Shown in pieces: positions 61,817 to 64,000 of a stretch of DNA of 64,000 nucleotides. The translations under genes and the position numbers were made by a program. Where the stretch lies: assembly GCA_040757775.1 (NCBI GenBank), contig JBFLWQ010000002.1:1-64000 (forward strand), in the 5' to 3' direction. Source of the stretch: Thermodesulfobacteriota bacterium. Its GTDB lineage: Bacteria > Desulfobacterota > UBA8473. Numbering within the stretch: position 1 is the stretch's first letter; each line of letters begins with the position of its first letter. The notes beneath the pieces were generated by a model. The model saw only the letters and a list, made by a program, of their open reading frames with translations. It was not told the DNA's origin and made no database searches.

Positions 61817-62000
61817 GCAATTTTCCTTGTTTTTTTAAGCGTTTTCTAACCGATTCAAGTGATTCTCTTGGCTCTTTAGCCCTTTGCTGTGCAAGCAGAC
61901 TATCATAAAAGTCCTCCCAAAGCTCACCAAACTTTTTGAGGTTAATTTGTACTGCTACTCTTTGCCCTTTTTCATCTGTAACAAACTGAATACCCTCCAT
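61809..62000 (-). CDS. Type II antitoxin partner of the RelE-like toxin
   Basis: This 63-residue protein begins MEGIQFVTDEKGQRVAVQINLKKFGELWEDFYDSLLA, a pattern common to antitoxins of RelE/ParE pairs (a short DNA-binding or dimerisation N-terminus and acidic helical tail). The tail ESLESVRKRLKKQGKL would wrap the toxin. AGGAGG lies a few bases before its ATG (62000). It is encoded before the toxin with overlap. Confidence 0.8.
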   Translation of the reverse strand: MEGIQFVTDEKGQRVAVQINLKKFGELWEDFYDSLLAQQRAKEPRESLESVRKRLKKQGKLHV

Positions 62001-62443
62001 TTAAAAGCCTCCTTTCTTCCGCCTGTTAATTTCTACGGGCAGCTTTATTGCCTAATTATTCCAGCCGACCGTTACTACACAACAACTGTCCATCTTTCCT
62101 TTTATCCTGTGGAATATGTTTCTAAGTTTTACATAGTGAACATCTCTACTCGAGGGAGGAGAATAAGATATATAATCAGATTAAGTTCGTATAGTTTAAT
62201 TATTGTTTAAATCTATAGTAGTGTCAAGGAGTTTCTAACACATGCCCCCTTCCCTCCTTCAAGGAAGGTTAAAGGTATCGCGGAAAATTGGAAACAGTCT
62301 TCTTTGAGATGTTATTGAGGAAAGGAAAAGGGAAGGCTTTATTTTTCTTGACACAAAACTCGATTCGATTAAGATGGCAGCGTGTCAAGAACAACAAAAT
62401 TAGTTCAATCCGTCAGCAAAAATAATATCAAGGGGGAAATACA
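62001..62443. other. Gene-free stretch upstream of the ATC-hydrolase-like gene
   Basis: This 443-base intergenic region separates the toxin-antitoxin start from a plus-strand gene. I see no convincing gene in it. A short inverted repeat (CCTTCC at 62248-62253, GGAAGG at 62263-62268) has no T-run. The promoter for the downstream gene appears at 62348-62375. Confidence 0.6.
62348..62375 (+). promoter_or_regulatory. Possible sigma70-type promoter
   Basis: TTGACA at 62348-62353 is a perfect -35 hexamer, followed after 16 bases by TAAGAT (62370-62375), a 4-of-6 match to the -10 box. It is about 70 bases upstream of the ATC-hydrolase-like start. The spacing is slightly short and the -10 is weak, so this remains a suggestion. 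Confidence 0.45.
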
Positions 62444-62953
62444 ATGGTTAGTCAGGGGCAGAAAAGGGACATTTTTAAGGTGGATTTAAAAGAGCTTAAC
62501 CAGGAAGAGCGGTTGGCCTTTGGTCAAACCATCTCATGGGAAATCCTTGGGCGGGTCTTCGACGCTGTTGAAGAGCGGTATGGAAAAGAGGGGAGAGAAC
62601 TACTCAACAAGGTAGTGAGAGACTATATGCGTGAGATCACACCCCGCATAGCTCAATCCCTGGGTATTGTGGGAAATGATATGGCAAGTGTGCTAGAGGT
62701 TATCAACTGGCACGATGTCAACCTCTGGCCCCTTATGGATGAAGATATTGCTAAGAGCGAGGAACGGGAGGGGATGCTGCGAATCAATAATTGCTTCCTG
62801 AAGGACCGCTGGACTCCACATGAATGTAAGATCGGTATCCCCTATGTTGAAGGGATGCTGGAAGCCCTCAACCCCAAAATTAAGTATAAGGCTACCAAAC
62901 TGCTCACCCTGGGGGATGACTGTTGCGAACTAGTGATGAAGCTGGAGGACTGA
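62444..62953 (+). CDS. ATC-hydrolase-like protein (L-2-amino-thiazoline-4-carboxylate hydrolase family)
   Basis: The 169-residue protein ends in KYKATKLLTLGDDCCELVMKLED. The GDDCCE motif near the end, with helices such as GREGRELLNKVVRDYMRE, resembles the ATC_hydrolase family (PF14196). Many members are annotated by similarity only and are not shown to act on thiazolines. The gene has an AAGGGGG ribosome site about 7 bases before its ATG. Its flanking sequence has no co-directional partner, so a specific role cannot be assigned. Confidence 0.55.
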   Translation: MVSQGQKRDIFKVDLKELNQEERLAFGQTISWEILGRVFDAVEERYGKEGRELLNKVVRDYMREITPRIAQSLGIVGNDMASVLEVINWHDVNLWPLMDEDIAKSEEREGMLRINNCFLKDRWTPHECKIGIPYVEGMLEALNPKIKYKATKLLTLGDDCCELVMKLED

Positions 62954-63054
62954 ACGGGCAACACTTGCTGTGTTAACGGGAAATTGAGCCTTTTGGCTTA
63001 GCCTGGGGAAGCAAGGAGAGGGAAGCAGATAGAATCTATAGGCGGTCACATTAC

Positions 63055-64000
63055 TTAAAGAGAATTATGGGACTTTATTCCTAACACATTGTATATATTT
63101 ATATTTCTTCCAATTCCTTTCATGCTCACAGCATCCAGTTTCTCTACTTCTATTTTATGATGAACCTCCTGGAAGGTATCCTCTGCAATTAAAATCTGGC
63201 CCGCTTTGGCAATCTTTTCTAACCTGGCTGCAACGTTAACCGCTGATCCTATAACAGTGTATTCCTTCTTCCTGGTAGACCCAAAGATTCCTGCCACTAC
63301 CTCACCAGTGTTAATGCCAATACCTATGGGTATTGACACCGGACCAGAAGCCCCCAACTTTACGCTTACCTCGACTATCCTTTTTTGCATTTCTATGGCT
63401 GTCAGGACTGCACGAAGAGGGTCGTCATCGTAGGAAATAGGTGCCCCGTAAATAACCATTATACTGTCCCCTATGTGTTTATCAAGGGTTCCGTTATGCT
63501 TAAATACAATATCACTTAATGGCGTGAAATAATAACGGCTTAAAAATGCCGCCAGTTCTTCTGGGTCTACCCCTTCTGAAATTGAAGAAAAGCCTCTTAT
63601 ATCTGCAAACAAGATAGTTGTCCGTTGCTTTCTGGGTTTAACCGTACTGGGGTCATTCTGTAATTCCTGCAGTATCTGGTCGGATACGAATTGTTTCAAG
63701 TGTTTCTTCAGGAAATACTCTCTTACCTTGGCCCTTATCTCAATGTTATCAAAGGGTTTTGTCAAAAATCCATCGATACCTTCGTTGGTAGCCTGAATAG
63801 CACTTTCCATTGTGCCATATCCTGTTAAAACAATGCGTGTTATCTCCGGATTAATATTGCCAATAGCCGATAGAGTCTCAATACCATCAATACCAGGCAT
63901 TTTAAGGTCTGATATAATGATGCCAATCTTATCTATGTTTTCATCAACTATCCTTATAGCTTCATTTCCATCTTTCGCCATAAAAATAGAATAGCTCTCG
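63055..64000 (-). CDS. Receiver-domain/class III adenylate-guanylate cyclase (partial, continues beyond window)
   Basis: The frame is open to the right edge, and an internal ATG at 63981 is not the true start, because the residues before it (ESYSIF) continue a receiver domain. The visible part has IIISDLKMPGIDG, with the phospho-acceptor Asp, and LTGYGTMESAI and FLTKPF of a response regulator. The class III cyclase domain follows: TTILFADIRGFSSISE, HIGDSIMVIYGAP, IGIGINTGEVVAG and GSAVNVAARLE. It likely makes cAMP or cGMP in response to a sensor kinase. It converges on the ATC-hydrolase-like gene with 101 bases between. Confidence 0.88.
   Translation of the reverse strand, partial: ESYSIFMAKDGNEAIRIVDENIDKIGIIISDLKMPGIDGIETLSAIGNINPEITRIVLTGYGTMESAIQATNEGIDGFLTKPFDNIEIRAKVREYFLKKHLKQFVSDQILQELQNDPSTVKPRKQRTTILFADIRGFSSISEGVDPEELAAFLSRYYFTPLSDIVFKHNGTLDKHIGDSIMVIYGAPISYDDDPLRAVLTAIEMQKRIVEVSVKLGASGPVSIPIGIGINTGEVVAGIFGSTRKKEYTVIGSAVNVAARLEKIAKAGQILIAEDTFQEVHHKIEVEKLDAVSMKGIGRNINIYNVLGIKSHNSL

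Noticed and set aside
62987-62998. AGCC-TTTT-GGCT hairpin between convergent genes
   Set aside because: The stem is only 4-5 bp and has no T-run, so a terminator claim is not supported.
1-64000. CRISPR arrays, tRNA, rRNA and transposase genes
   Set aside because: I looked for regularly spaced repeats, tRNA-like cloverleaf signatures and IS-type genes while reading and found none that I could support.

Overview
The window looks like part of the chromosome of a Gram-negative, probably anaerobic bacterium, most like a Desulfobacterota (former deltaproteobacterial) lineage. I infer this from the moderately AT-rich sequence, the ferredoxin-dependent indolepyruvate oxidoreductase beside phenylacetate-CoA ligases and a Liv-type ABC transporter, the outer-membrane exopolysaccharide machinery (Wza/Wzc type), a Kdo-transferase-like enzyme, and PilZ, HD-GYP and response-regulator/cyclase signalling genes. 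No rRNA, tRNA, CRISPR array or transposase was recognised.

Layout. (1) 1-11.8 kb, plus strand: iorA-iorB, a TPR membrane protein, yidD, paaK, a double-ACT protein, a complete branched-chain-amino-acid-type ABC transporter (binding protein, H, M, G, F) and a second paaK. Together this is a coherent arylpyruvate/arylacetate-CoA metabolism block. A strong hairpin terminator lies between the binding-protein gene and its permeases. (2) 11.9-14.2 kb, minus: a ClpX-like AAA+ ATPase without the zinc finger, and a PilZ protein. (3) 14.2-45 kb, minus: a very large surface-polysaccharide locus. It holds PIG-L deacetylase, WbqC, PHP protein, GDP-mannose dehydratase, many GT4/GT2 glycosyltransferases interleaved with SAM methyltransferases, an asparagine synthetase homologue, a GT39-like membrane protein, a Kdo-transferase-like enzyme, a flippase, nonulosonic-acid synthase, a cytidylyltransferase-PseG fusion, an O-antigen ligase/polymerase, a Wzc-type tyrosine kinase and a Wza-type export lipoprotein. 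(4) 45-47.1 kb: a small RHH-like gene and a plus-strand ABC-2 transporter. (5) 47.1-56.6 kb, minus: a modified-peptide (RiPP-like) cluster. (6) 56.7-64 kb: HD-GYP protein, ExeA-like ATPase, mutS, a RelE-type toxin-antitoxin pair, an ATC-hydrolase-like protein, and a receiver-cyclase gene cut by the window end.

The most interesting region is 47.1-56.6 kb. A 54-codon gene at 50711-50547 (minus), with a near-ideal Shine-Dalgarno sequence, encodes what looks like a RiPP precursor. Its leader carries a P-x-L-x-x-V-x-L...DEAVL..CK signature, and its C-terminal core is rich in Gly/Thr with three Arg and two Cys. Around it lie two radical SAM enzymes (one SPASM-type, one with a PqqD-like C-terminal domain), intact and broken PqqD-like leader-recognition proteins, an HPr-kinase-like protein, a fused S26 peptidase-methyltransferase, an NTP_transf_5-like nucleotidyltransferase, and a UPF0489 (peptide-arginase-family) domain fused to TPRs. 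ATGA stop/start overlaps link several of the genes. The working model is a radical-SAM-modified peptide whose arginines may become ornithine. Decayed pqqD copies with perfect 56-bp and 30-bp repeats beside a DUF4160/DUF2442 pair show recent rearrangement at the upstream edge.
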